Shown here in pieces: positions 16,784 to 27,581 of a DNA stretch of 64,000 nt. The translations under genes were made by a program, and so were the position numbers. How positions within the stretch are numbered: the first letter of the stretch is position 1; each line of letters opens with the position of its first letter. The DNA comes from Cupriavidus taiwanensis LMG 19424 (GTDB taxonomy: Bacteria > Pseudomonadota > Gammaproteobacteria > Burkholderiales > Burkholderiaceae): NCBI RefSeq assembly GCF_000069785.1, contig NC_010528.1:1178001-1242000 (forward strand), in the 5' to 3' direction. Under the pieces are notes generated by a model that was given only the letters and a program-made list of their open reading frames with translations, was not told where the DNA came from and did not search any database.

Positions 16784-17623
16784 GTGAAATACAAGATCCA
16801 CCACCATACTGTCTACCGCTACGCCGAACCGGTGCGGCGCAGCGTGCACGAAGTGCGGCTGGAGCCGCGCTCGGGCCCGCTGCAGACCGTGGGCCACTGG
16901 CAGCTGTCGGCGCCCGGCAAGCCCTCGGCGGCGCGCGACGGCTTCGGCAACATCGTGCACAACTTCACGGTGTCCGGGCCCGCCAGCACCATCGCCATCG
17001 AAGCCAGCGGCGAGGTGGAAGTGCTGCCGCCGCATGGCGATCTGGACCGCGACGGGCACCATGCGTTTTGCGATGCGCCGCCTGACGGCGAAGCGCGGGT
17101 GTCGCCGCTGTACTTCCTTGCCAGCACGCCGCTGACCACCGCGCCGGCGGCGATGCAGGCGTTTGCCGCGCCGTTCCTGGCGGCCGGGCATGATATCGGC
17201 GCGCTGCTGGCGCTGGCCCAGGGCATCGGCGAGCGCGTGCGCTACAAGCCCAACACCACCGATGTCGGCACCTCGGCGGCCGAGGCCTTTGCTCTGGGCA
17301 CCGGGGTGTGCCAGGACCAGGCGCAGGTGATGGTGGCGGCTTGCCGTGCGCTGGGCATCCCAGCCCGCTATGTCAGCGGATATTTCTATGACCCGGCGGC
17401 CACCGAACTGGCCAGCCACGCCTGGGCCGACGTGTGCCTGGACCCGGCCGCGGAGATCTGGTGCAGCATCGACATTACGCACGGCTGCCTGACCGACGAA
17501 CGCCATATCCGGCTGGCGGTGGGGCGCGATTACGCCTCCGCGGCACCAGTGCGGGGCATCCTGGAAGGCGGCGCCGGCGAGACGCTGGAAGTCAATGTAA
17601 CCATCACGCCACTTTCGACCTGA
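16784..17623 (+). CDS. Transglutaminase-like cysteine protease/amidase
   Basis: A 279-residue protein from GTG 16784 (MKYKIHHHTVYRY, the usual start of the family); GTG 16763 would add seven residues. An N-terminal beta-rich domain (about 1-85, 'transglut_N') precedes the transglutaminase core. The catalytic triad is visible: Cys176 in GTGVCQDQAQVM, His212 in SHAWADVCL and Asp230 in SIDITHG. Bacterial relatives are thought to hydrolyse or transfer amide bonds. It lies between alpha-E and Anbu, which suggests processing of the product of the ATP-grasp ligase. Cytoplasmic: no signal peptide. Confidence 0.88.
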   Translation: MKYKIHHHTVYRYAEPVRRSVHEVRLEPRSGPLQTVGHWQLSAPGKPSAARDGFGNIVHNFTVSGPASTIAIEASGEVEVLPPHGDLDRDGHHAFCDAPPDGEARVSPLYFLASTPLTTAPAAMQAFAAPFLAAGHDIGALLALAQGIGERVRYKPNTTDVGTSAAEAFALGTGVCQDQAQVMVAACRALGIPARYVSGYFYDPAATELASHAWADVCLDPAAEIWCSIDITHGCLTDERHIRLAVGRDYASAAPVRGILEGGAGETLEVNVTITPLST

Positions 17624-17738
17624 TTAGGTGCTTGCTTCCAGACGCGGCGCGGTGCAGGTGCACCGGCGCTAGAATCCGGAGTGAATGCAGGCCACTGCCG
17701 GCCCGGGCCGGCCGCCACCAAGAACACCAAGACAAACC

Positions 17739-18560
17739 ATGACGTATTGCGTAGCCATGCGGCTGGATGCCGGCCTGGTATTCCTGTCCGATTCCCGCAC
17801 CAACGCCGGGGTAGACGCCATCTCCACCGCGCGCAAGATGACGGTGTTCGAGGAGCCCGGCGACCGGGTGATGGTGCTGATGACCGCGGGCAACCTGGCC
17901 ATCAGCCAGTCGGTGCGGCAGATCCTGATCGAGGACCACGACGAGAAGCGTTCGCTGTGGACCGCGCGCGACATGTTCGAGGCTGCTTCGATCGTCGGCG
18001 AGGCCGTGCGCCAGGTGCACCGGCGCGACGCGCACGCGCTGCGCGACGCCGGCATCGAATTCAACGTCAGCCTGATCTTCGGCGGCCAGGTGCGCGGCGA
18101 GCGGGTGCGGCTGTTCAATATCTACGCGGCCGGCAATTTCGTCGAGGCCACGCCCGAGAACTGCTACTTCCAGATCGGAGAGGCCAAGTACGGCAAGCCC
18201 ATCGTCGACCGCATCGTGCACCCGTCGCTGCCGCTGGCGGAAGGGGCCAAGTGCGCGCTGATCTCGATGGACTCGACGCTGAAGTCGAATATCTCGGTGG
18301 GCCTGCCGCTGGACCTGCTGGTCTATGAGGCGGATTCGCTGCAGGTGACCCGCTTCGTCAATATCGACGAGCGCAATGCCTATTTCCGCATGATCCGCGA
18401 TACCTGGGGCCATCGCCTGCGCCAGGTCTTCGGCGAGATCCACAACCCCGAGTGGGACCCGGCCGCGCCCGCGGAATTCTCGCTGGCGCGCTCGGGCGAG
18501 GCCGACCGCTGGGCCCAGCCGGTCCGGGCCAGGCGTGTGCATCCGCGCAAGCCGGACTGA
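17739..18560 (+). CDS. Anbu proteasome-type peptidase (BPH)
   Basis: A 273-residue Ntn-hydrolase-fold protein of the Anbu family, the bacterial 'ancestral beta subunit' related to HslV and proteasome beta subunits. The family start MTYCVAMRLDAGLVFLSDSRTNAG is broken here only for length; after Met removal, Thr2 would be the N-terminal nucleophile. LIFGGQV, AAGNFVEATPENCYFQIGE and ISMDSTLKSNISVG are further family segments. The ATG at 17739 is required to expose this Thr. Anbu forms open helical rings and its substrate is unknown. It follows the transglutaminase gene after 115 bases and precedes a hydrolase by 12. Confidence 0.92.
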   Translation: MTYCVAMRLDAGLVFLSDSRTNAGVDAISTARKMTVFEEPGDRVMVLMTAGNLAISQSVRQILIEDHDEKRSLWTARDMFEAASIVGEAVRQVHRRDAHALRDAGIEFNVSLIFGGQVRGERVRLFNIYAAGNFVEATPENCYFQIGEAKYGKPIVDRIVHPSLPLAEGAKCALISMDSTLKSNISVGLPLDLLVYEADSLQVTRFVNIDERNAYFRMIRDTWGHRLRQVFGEIHNPEWDPAAPAEFSLARSGEADRWAQPVRARRVHPRKPD

Positions 18561-18572
18561 GGGGCGGCAGGC

Positions 18573-19379
18573 ATGCGCGAGATCATCCATTTTTCCCACG
18601 CCAACGGTTTCCCGGTGACGACCTACCGCAAGCTGTTCGGCGAACTGGACGGCGAGTTCGAGTTCCGCGCCGTGGACCGCTACGGCCACAAGCCGGAGTT
18701 CCCGGTGACACGCGGCTGGCCGCATCTGGTGGAAGAACTGCTGGGCGACATCGACCGCCAGTACCGCGAGCCGGTGTGGCTGGTGGGTCATTCGCTGGGC
18801 GGTTTCCTGTCGCTGATGGCGGCGCTGCGCCGGCCCGAGCGGGTGCGGGGCGTGGTGATGCTGGATTCGCCGATCATCGCGGGCTGGCGCGCGTCGTTGC
18901 TGAAGACTGCCCAGATGCTGGGCATCGATGAAAAGCCGGGCCCGGCGGCGGTGACCAAGAACCGGCGCACGCACTGGCCGGATGCCGAGGCCGTCTGGCA
19001 ACACTTCCGCGCCAAGCCCAACTTCGCGGTGTGGGACCACGAGGTGCTGCGCGACTACGCCATCCACGGCACCGAGGCCACTGGCAAGGACAACGAGCGC
19101 CGGCTGCGCTTCGACCGCGAGGTCGAATACTGGATCTACCGCACGCTGCCGACCAGCCTCGGTCGCAAGGTCGCGCGCGGCGCGCCGGTGCCGGTCGGCT
19201 TCGTCGCCGGCACGCGCTCGCGCGAGGTGCGGCAGTGCGGCCTGGGGGCCACGCGCCGGCTGGTCGGGCCCAACCTGCGCTTTATCGAAGGCGGCCATCT
19301 GTACCCGATGGAGCGACCGCAGCAGACCGCGCAACTGGTGCGCGAACTGATCGGCGCGATGCGCGAGCAGGGGCGCTGA
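18573..19379 (+). CDS. Alpha/beta hydrolase
   Basis: A 268-residue alpha/beta-fold hydrolase. An oxyanion region FSHANGFP (7-14) replaces the usual HGxxG, the nucleophile elbow is GHSLGGF (Ser about 72), and the terminal His is in EGGHLYPMERP. The start is 12 bases after the Anbu stop, so it is very likely in the same transcript. Its closest relatives are broad-specificity esterase/peptidase-like hydrolases; the substrate is unknown. It could act on the product of the ATP-grasp/transglutaminase/Anbu set, which is inference from position only. Confidence 0.85.
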   Translation: MREIIHFSHANGFPVTTYRKLFGELDGEFEFRAVDRYGHKPEFPVTRGWPHLVEELLGDIDRQYREPVWLVGHSLGGFLSLMAALRRPERVRGVVMLDSPIIAGWRASLLKTAQMLGIDEKPGPAAVTKNRRTHWPDAEAVWQHFRAKPNFAVWDHEVLRDYAIHGTEATGKDNERRLRFDREVEYWIYRTLPTSLGRKVARGAPVPVGFVAGTRSREVRQCGLGATRRLVGPNLRFIEGGHLYPMERPQQTAQLVRELIGAMREQGR

Positions 19380-19486
19380 GCCGGCGTGCGGCGCATGCGC
19401 CGCAGCGCGGCGGCAGCGCCCGCTGACGGGCGTTGGCGCGGGGCCGCTGTCACAATTTCCGGGTCGGCGGGGAACGGGCTCTCATG

Positions 19487-21171
<1,685 letters not shown>

Positions 21172-21198
21172 GGCCCGACGCAAGCAGGAGAGACAGTC

Positions 21199-22068
21199 AT
21201 GAAACTCTGTGGATTCGAGGTTGGCCTCGACAAGCCGTTCTTCCTGATCGCCGGCCCGTGCGTGATCGAGTCCGAGCAGATGGCGCTGGATACCGCGGGC
21301 GAGCTCAAGGCCATCACCACGGAACTGGGCATCCCGTTCATCTACAAGTCGTCGTTCGACAAGGCCAACCGCTCTTCCGGCAAGTCGTTCCGCGGCCTGG
21401 GCATGGAAAAGGGCCTGGAGATCCTGGCCCACGTCAAGCGCGAGATCGGCGTGCCGGTGCTGACCGACATCCACGAGATCGACGAGATCAAGCCCGTCGC
21501 CGCCGTGGTCGACGTGCTGCAGACGCCGGCGTTCCTGTGCCGCCAGACCGATTTCATCCGTGCCTGCGCGCAGAGCGGCAAGCCGGTGAACATCAAGAAA
21601 GGCCAGTTCCTGGCGCCGCACGACATGAAGAACGTGATCGACAAGGCGCGCGATGCCGCGCGTGAAGCCGGTCTGCCCGACGATGTCTTCATGGCCTGCG
21701 AGCGTGGCGTCTCGTTCGGCTACAACAACCTGGTGTCCGACATGCGCTCGCTGGCGATCATGCGCGAGACCGGCGCCCCGGTGGTGTTCGACGCCACCCA
21801 CTCGGTGCAGCTGCCGGGCGGCCAGGGCACCAGCTCGGGCGGCCAGCGCGAGTTCGTGCCGGTGCTGTCGCGCGCCGCGGTCGCCACCGGCGTGGCGGGC
21901 CTGTTCATGGAAACGCATCCGGACCCGAGCAAGGCCATGTCCGACGGCCCCAACGCGGTGCCGCTGTCGCGCATGAAGGAACTGCTGACCGTGCTCAAGG
22001 AGCTCGACACGCTGGTCAAGCGCGCCGGCTTCCTGGAAGACAACTTCGGCTGGCCGGCCTGCGCCTGA
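21199..22068 (+). CDS. kdsA: 3-deoxy-D-manno-octulosonate 8-phosphate synthase
   Basis: A 289-residue aldolase that condenses phosphoenolpyruvate with arabinose 5-phosphate to make KDO 8-phosphate for lipopolysaccharide inner core. Family motifs are [50 protein letters not shown] and [19 protein letters not shown] before the ATG is a strong Shine-Dalgarno. A Cys is found in a metal-site position (GPCVIE), but I cannot tell a metal-dependent from a metal-free enzyme with certainty. Confidence 0.97.
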   Translation: MKLCGFEVGLDKPFFLIAGPCVIESEQMALDTAGELKAITTELGIPFIYKSSFDKANRSSGKSFRGLGMEKGLEILAHVKREIGVPVLTDIHEIDEIKPVAAVVDVLQTPAFLCRQTDFIRACAQSGKPVNIKKGQFLAPHDMKNVIDKARDAAREAGLPDDVFMACERGVSFGYNNLVSDMRSLAIMRETGAPVVFDATHSVQLPGGQGTSSGGQREFVPVLSRAAVATGVAGLFMETHPDPSKAMSDGPNAVPLSRMKELLTVLKELDTLVKRAGFLEDNFGWPACA

Positions 22069-22158
22069 GCCCGCCCGTTTGTCGCCGCCGCGCCGGCCAC
22101 GGATGCCGGCAGTGACAAACCATATCGAAAGACAATACAAAAAATCGGGAGATTCTCC

Positions 22159-22452
22159 ATGGCCGCGGGCTTTATCATCGCCTACGTCGACGTGACCGAC
22201 CCCCAGCAGTACGAGGAATACAAGGTGCTTTCGAGCCGGGCCATGCAGATCCATGGCGCCGAGGTGCTGGTGCGCGGCGGCCGGACCGAGCCGCTGGAGG
22301 GCGAATGGGCACCGACGCGCGTGGTGGTGCTGAAATTCCCCAGCTATGACGACGCCAAGGCCTTCCACGATGGCGAGGCCTACCGCGCCGCGCGCAAGTC
22401 GCGCGAGCACGCGGCGAAGATGAACATGATCGTGGTCGAAGGCGCCGCCTGA
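22159..22452 (+). CDS. DUF1330 family protein
   Basis: A 97-residue protein (AGFIIAYVDVTDPQQYEEY) with the ferredoxin-like dimeric alpha/beta barrel fold of DUF1330 proteins; FPSYDDAKAFHDGEAY is a family signature. The biochemical role of DUF1330 is not established. It sits between kdsA and eno, 90 bases after kdsA, with GGGAGA before the ATG. Confidence 0.88.
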   Translation: MAAGFIIAYVDVTDPQQYEEYKVLSSRAMQIHGAEVLVRGGRTEPLEGEWAPTRVVVLKFPSYDDAKAFHDGEAYRAARKSREHAAKMNMIVVEGAA

Positions 22453-22528
22453 GCCGGCTGGCGCCAGGCAGCCGTCATGCGCGCATCGCCTGCGCGCATG
22501 ACATGCGCCTGACACGCGCGCAGGTTGA

Positions 22529-23857
<1,329 letters not shown>

Positions 23858-23910
23858 CGGTTTGCCGCGTCGTTCCCGCGCCAGCGGGAGCGGCTGCGGG
23901 TGAATGGGAT

Positions 23911-23947
23911 GGCGGCGGCCGGGACTTCCCGGCCGCCGCCGTTTTTG
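23911..23947 (+). terminator. Rho-independent terminator after eno
   Basis: A 13-bp perfect stem (GGCGGCGGCCGGG / CCCGGCCGCCGCC) with an ACTT loop, followed by GTTTTTGT. It separates eno from ftsB. Confidence 0.9.
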
Positions 23948-24025
23948 TATCGAAATCTGCCTGGCAATTGCCTTCCGGGCGGAGTTCGCAGATCATTGTG
24001 CGGAAATTCCTGTCCGCCACTTTTC

Positions 24026-24367
24026 ATGCGCCTGATTTCCCTGCTGTTGTTCGTGCTGCTGCTTGCCATCCAGTATCCACTCTGGCTAGGCAAGGGCGGC
24101 TGGCTGCGCGTATGGGATCTGAACCGCCAGCTGACCGAGCAGGGCGCCCGCAACCAGACGCTCAAGCTGCGCAACGCCAAGCTGGAAGGGGAAGTGGCCG
24201 ACCTGCAGGACGGCACCGGCGCCATCGAGGAGCGCGCCCGCTATGAGCTGGGCATGGTGCGCGAAGGCGAGGTCTTCGTGCAGTTCGTCGCGCCGGCGCC
24301 CAAGGTCAGCGCCACGCCGCCGTTGCCGCCGCCGCCGAATTCAGTCGCCGGCCGGGGCGGCCACTGA
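24026..24367 (+). CDS. ftsB: Cell division protein FtsB
   Basis: A 113-residue bitopic protein of the FtsQLB complex. One TM helix (about residues 3-22) is followed by a coiled coil (about 30-70; [23 protein letters not shown] exceeds the quotation limit, so only its ends are given: LNRQ to KLE) and [19 protein letters not shown], the family C-core. The Pro-rich tail is species-specific. ATG 24026 gives the canonical [17 protein letters not shown] start; the upstream open frame crosses the eno terminator and is not coding. The eno-ftsB neighbourhood is widely conserved. Confidence 0.93.
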   Translation: MRLISLLLFVLLLAIQYPLWLGKGGWLRVWDLNRQLTEQGARNQTLKLRNAKLEGEVADLQDGTGAIEERARYELGMVREGEVFVQFVAPAPKVSATPPLPPPPNSVAGRGGH

Positions 24368-24424
24368 GCCGTTCACCGTGACTGCCGGCGGCTGGCTTCA
24401 AGCCCGCCGCAGTCCCTCACCGCC

Positions 24425-24847
24425 TCACCACCAGCCGTACGGATAGCCGCCCCAGCCCCAGCCGGGCATGCCGACGCTGACGCCGCCGCCCCAGTGGCCG
24501 CCACCCCATCCGCCGTAAAACAGGTTCCAGCTGGTGTTGGGATAGGCATAGGCCGCGCGCGCGGCCGCGGCCTGCTGGTCCAGCGCGATCGCGGCGGCCT
24601 GGTCGCGCAGCACCTGCTGGTTCAGCTCGTCGAGTTTCTGCCTGTCTTCGGCGCTCAGCGGCGCCGGCGGTATCGCGTTGGGTGCCAGCCGCGCGGTAGG
24701 CGGCGAGCCATTGGCATCGCGCGGGATCTGCACGCAACCGGCAGCCAGCAGCAGCGCGCCGAGCGCGGCGCAGGCCGCGACGCCGCGCCGCGGATGACAG
24801 GCACGGAATGCGAAGTCAGGCAGGGGAAGGTTGGCTCGGGCGGACAT
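24425..24847 (-). CDS. Small Gly-rich lipoprotein of unknown function
   Basis: About 140 residues from ATG 24847. A basic N-terminus and hydrophobic stretch lead to LLLAAGCVQ, a good lipobox. A central Ala/Gln-rich helical segment (LSAEDRQKLDELNQQVLRDQA) precedes a Gly/Trp/Tyr-rich C-terminus (GGWGGGHWGGGVSV and onward). Relatives are annotated only as hypothetical lipoproteins. It ends convergently with ftsB, 57 bases apart. I do not recognise a function. Confidence 0.75.
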   Translation of the reverse strand: MSARANLPLPDFAFRACHPRRGVAACAALGALLLAAGCVQIPRDANGSPPTARLAPNAIPPAPLSAEDRQKLDELNQQVLRDQAAAIALDQQAAAARAAYAYPNTSWNLFYGGWGGGHWGGGVSVGMPGWGWGGYPYGWW

Positions 24848-25002
24848 GGCGGTTCTCAGGCTCGCTGACCGGCAGCTGCATGCTGCCATCGTACAGCCGT
24901 TGGACCCGGCGGCAAGGCCGATGTTTCCGCGGCGCCGCCCGCCGGCTGGCGCGCATCGCCCGCTCGGTGCGGCAGCGCACGCAGGCGCTGCCCGAGGCCG
25001 GA

Positions 25003-26004
25003 TCAGTGGTGCTGGCTGGCGCCGGCGCCAGCGCCGGTGGCGACCGGCGTGGGCGAGAACAGCTGGGCGCAGTCGACCGGATCGAACTCATAGCGCTGGC
25101 CGCAGAAGTCGCAATGGATCTCGACATGGCCGCGCTCGGCGATGATGCTTTCGATCTCGGCCTGGCCCAGCGACTGCAGCATGCCGGCCACCTTCGGGCG
25201 CGAGCAACTGCAGTAAAAATGCGGCGTCAGCGGCTCAAACACCCGCAGGCCGGTGTCCTGCAGGTCTTCCCAGAACAGGCGGCGCAGCAGGGTATCGGGG
25301 GTCTCTGCCAGCAGTTCCTCGGCCTTCAGCGTGGTGCCGAGCTGCACCGCGCGGTCCCAGGTATCGAGGTCCTGCGCCCTGGCATGGCTGGCCAGCGCCG
25401 CGCCGGTCTCGCCGACTTCGGCGGTGCCGCCGTAGGCCGGCAGCTTCTGCAGCAGCATGCCGGCGGCGACATGGTCGTCGGCGGCCAGCCACAGGCGCGT
25501 GTCGAGCTGCTCGGAGGCCTGCATGTAGTGCTCCAGCACGGCGCTGATCGAACCCAGCGGGCCGTGCGCGTCGGCCAGCGGCACGATGCCCTGGTAGGGT
25601 TGCTGGCCCGGCAGCTTGTCCTTCGGATCCAGCGTGATGGCAAAGCGGCCGTGGCCGTGGGCGTTGACCATTTGCGCCAGCGTGGCATCGTCGGCAAGCT
25701 GTGCGCCTTCGGCCAGCTTGGCGGTGGCGCGCATCGACAGGTCGGACAGGCATTCCACCACCAGCATGCGCACCGGGCCGTCGCCGTGCAGCTGCATCAC
25801 CAGCGCCCCGTTGAACTTCAGGTTGGCCGACAGCAGCGCCGCGGCAGCCATCATCTCGCCCAGCAGCCGGCGCACCGGGCCAGGGTAGCTGTGGCGGCCG
25901 AGCACTTCTTGCCAGGTGGCTTCCATGCGCACCAGCTCGCCGCGCACGGGGGCCGCGTCGAACAGGAACTTCTGCAGGGTGTCGGGGGTGGTGGTATCGG
26001 TCAC
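25003..26004 (-). CDS. hslO: Redox-regulated chaperone Hsp33
   Basis: A 333-residue holdase activated by oxidation. The zinc-binding cysteines are present as CSC (in HFYCSCSR) and CDFC near the C-terminus, the redox switch of the family. N-terminal core segments are FLFDAAPVRGELVR, GEMMAAAALLSANLKFNG and QPYQGIVPLA. GTG 26004 is chosen since it gives the family N-terminus MTDTTTPDTLQKF; the upstream frame overlaps the neighbouring gene region. It lies 37 bases downstream of a gamma-carbonic-anhydrase-like gene in the same direction. Confidence 0.96.
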   Translation of the reverse strand: MTDTTTPDTLQKFLFDAAPVRGELVRMEATWQEVLGRHSYPGPVRRLLGEMMAAAALLSANLKFNGALVMQLHGDGPVRMLVVECLSDLSMRATAKLAEGAQLADDATLAQMVNAHGHGRFAITLDPKDKLPGQQPYQGIVPLADAHGPLGSISAVLEHYMQASEQLDTRLWLAADDHVAAGMLLQKLPAYGGTAEVGETGAALASHARAQDLDTWDRAVQLGTTLKAEELLAETPDTLLRRLFWEDLQDTGLRVFEPLTPHFYCSCSRPKVAGMLQSLGQAEIESIIAERGHVEIHCDFCGQRYEFDPVDCAQLFSPTPVATGAGAGASQHH

Positions 26005-26041
26005 AATAATCGGTCGAGTTTCTGTAGAGGCCCGGCGGTCG

Positions 26042-26566
26042 TCAGCCGATCCGCTTGAGCTGTTGCTTGTACATGGCCTGTCGCGTGGCGTAGGTCTCGG
26101 CGTTGCGGTACAGGTTGGCGACGTCGGCATCGGTCAACTGGCGCACCACCTTGGCCGGCGCGCCCAGGATCAGCGAGCGGTCGGGGAAAACCTTGCCCTC
26201 GGTCACCACGGCGCCGGCGCCCACCAGGCATTCCTTGCCGATCACGGCGCGGTTCAGCACCACGGCCTGGATCCCGATCAGCGAGCCTTCGCCCACGGTG
26301 CAGCCGTGCAGCATGGCCTGGTGGCCGATCGAGACCTTGTCGCCCAGGGTCAGCGGGCAGCCCGGGTCGGTATGCAGCACCGAACCCTCCTGGATGTTGG
26401 TGTCCGCGCCGACCACGATCGGCTCGTTGTCGCCGCGGATCACGACACCGGGCCAGGCGCTGGCGCGGGACTTGAGGGTCACGTTGCCGATGATGGTGGC
26501 TTCGGGGGCCACGTAGGCATCGCTGTCGATACTGGGCTTGACGTCGCCGAGCTGGTAAAGCGCCAT
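26042..26566 (-). CDS. Gamma-carbonic-anhydrase-like hexapeptide protein (YrdA/CaiE type)
   Basis: A 174-residue left-handed beta-helix protein. Hexapeptide turns run from about residue 15 to 130 (EATIIGNVTLK, VVIRGDNEPIVVG, NIQEGSVLHTD). Metal-type His residues occur in LHTDPG, IGHQAMLHGC, matching the three-His pattern of gamma carbonic anhydrases. In vivo activity of this YrdA branch is often undetectable, so the function stays open. It is the probable first gene of a two-gene unit with hslO. Confidence 0.9.
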   Translation of the reverse strand: MALYQLGDVKPSIDSDAYVAPEATIIGNVTLKSRASAWPGVVIRGDNEPIVVGADTNIQEGSVLHTDPGCPLTLGDKVSIGHQAMLHGCTVGEGSLIGIQAVVLNRAVIGKECLVGAGAVVTEGKVFPDRSLILGAPAKVVRQLTDADVANLYRNAETYATRQAMYKQQLKRIG

Positions 26567-26695
26567 GAGGTCTCCTGCACGAATGGCTTTTGTTGAAGTG
26601 GGGGTTGCCGCCGGACTTTAAAGGGCCAGCGCGGGGGAACGGGGCGGCGCCCCGGCTGCGCGGCTGGCGCGGCGGGCGGGGTGCCGGCCAGGCCC

Positions 26696-26701
26696 TACAA
26701 T
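26696..26701 (+). promoter_or_regulatory. -10 box of the DUF455 gene
   Basis: TACAAT overlaps an upstream in-frame ATG at 26700, so translation from that ATG would need a transcript that starts further upstream. This favours the ATG at 26727 as the real start. Confidence 0.55.
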
Positions 26702-26726
26702 GGCGGCAGACCCGGATTTTACGCCC

Positions 26727-27581
26727 ATGCCAGAAAAAACACCCGACGCCGCGCAGCCTGACCCGTCACCTTCGCCACGCCAGCAGGCGTTGGCGGTGCT
26801 GTGCCTGACGGACCCGCGCGACAAGGCGGTGGCGGCGCGCGCACTTTATCGGCACGTGGCGACGTTGCCTGACGATGCCCTCGGCGCCGGCGAGGCCATT
26901 CTCGCCACGCCGGCCCATGCCATCCCCGGCCGGCCGGCGCGGCCGCTGCTGGTCGCGCCGCAGCACGTCGAGCGGCGCCGCTCGCTGCAGACCGCGGCCG
27001 GGCGCGCGGCGATGATCCATGCGCTGTGCCACATCGAATTCAATGCCATCAATCTGGCCCTCGATGCGGCCTGGCGCTTTGCCGGCATGCCGCCCGCGTA
27101 TTACCGCGACTGGCTGCGCGTAGCCGATGAAGAGGCGTACCACTTCACGCTGCTGGCCGACCACCTGGCCACGCTCGGCGCCGCCTACGGCGATTTCCCG
27201 GCCCACGACAGCCTGTGGGAGATGACCGGCAAGACCGCCGGCGACGTGCTGGCGCGCATGGCGCTGGTGCCGCGCACACTGGAAGCGCGCGGTCTCGATG
27301 CCTCGCCGCCGGTGCGTGCGCGGCTGGCCGGCGCCGGCGACCATGCCGCCGCGGCCATCATCGACATCATCCTGCGCGACGAGGTCGGCCACGTCGCCAT
27401 CGGCAATCACTGGTATCGCTGGCTGTGCGCGCAGCGCGGGCTGGAACCCGTCGCCACCTACGCGCAGCTGGCCGAACAGTACCGCGCGCCGAAGCTGCGC
27501 GGCCCGTTCAACCTCGAGGCGCGCCGTGCCGCGGGCTTCGACGACGATGAACTGGCATGGCTGGAGGCATCGGCCGGCTAG
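26727..27581 (+). CDS. DUF455 family ferritin-like protein
   Basis: About 284 residues. The ferritin-like four-helix core shows Glu/His metal-ligand motifs in HIEFNAINLALDAAWRF, DEEAYHFTLLADHL and LRDEVGHVAIGNHWYRW. DUF455 proteins are predicted di-iron proteins; no reaction is established. The start at 26727 is preferred over 26700 because the latter lies within the likely -10 box. The stop codon shares the palindrome CTAG with the stop of the convergent acyl-CoA synthetase gene. Confidence 0.87.
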   Translation: MPEKTPDAAQPDPSPSPRQQALAVLCLTDPRDKAVAARALYRHVATLPDDALGAGEAILATPAHAIPGRPARPLLVAPQHVERRRSLQTAAGRAAMIHALCHIEFNAINLALDAAWRFAGMPPAYYRDWLRVADEEAYHFTLLADHLATLGAAYGDFPAHDSLWEMTGKTAGDVLARMALVPRTLEARGLDASPPVRARLAGAGDHAAAAIIDIILRDEVGHVAIGNHWYRWLCAQRGLEPVATYAQLAEQYRAPKLRGPFNLEARRAAGFDDDELAWLEASAG

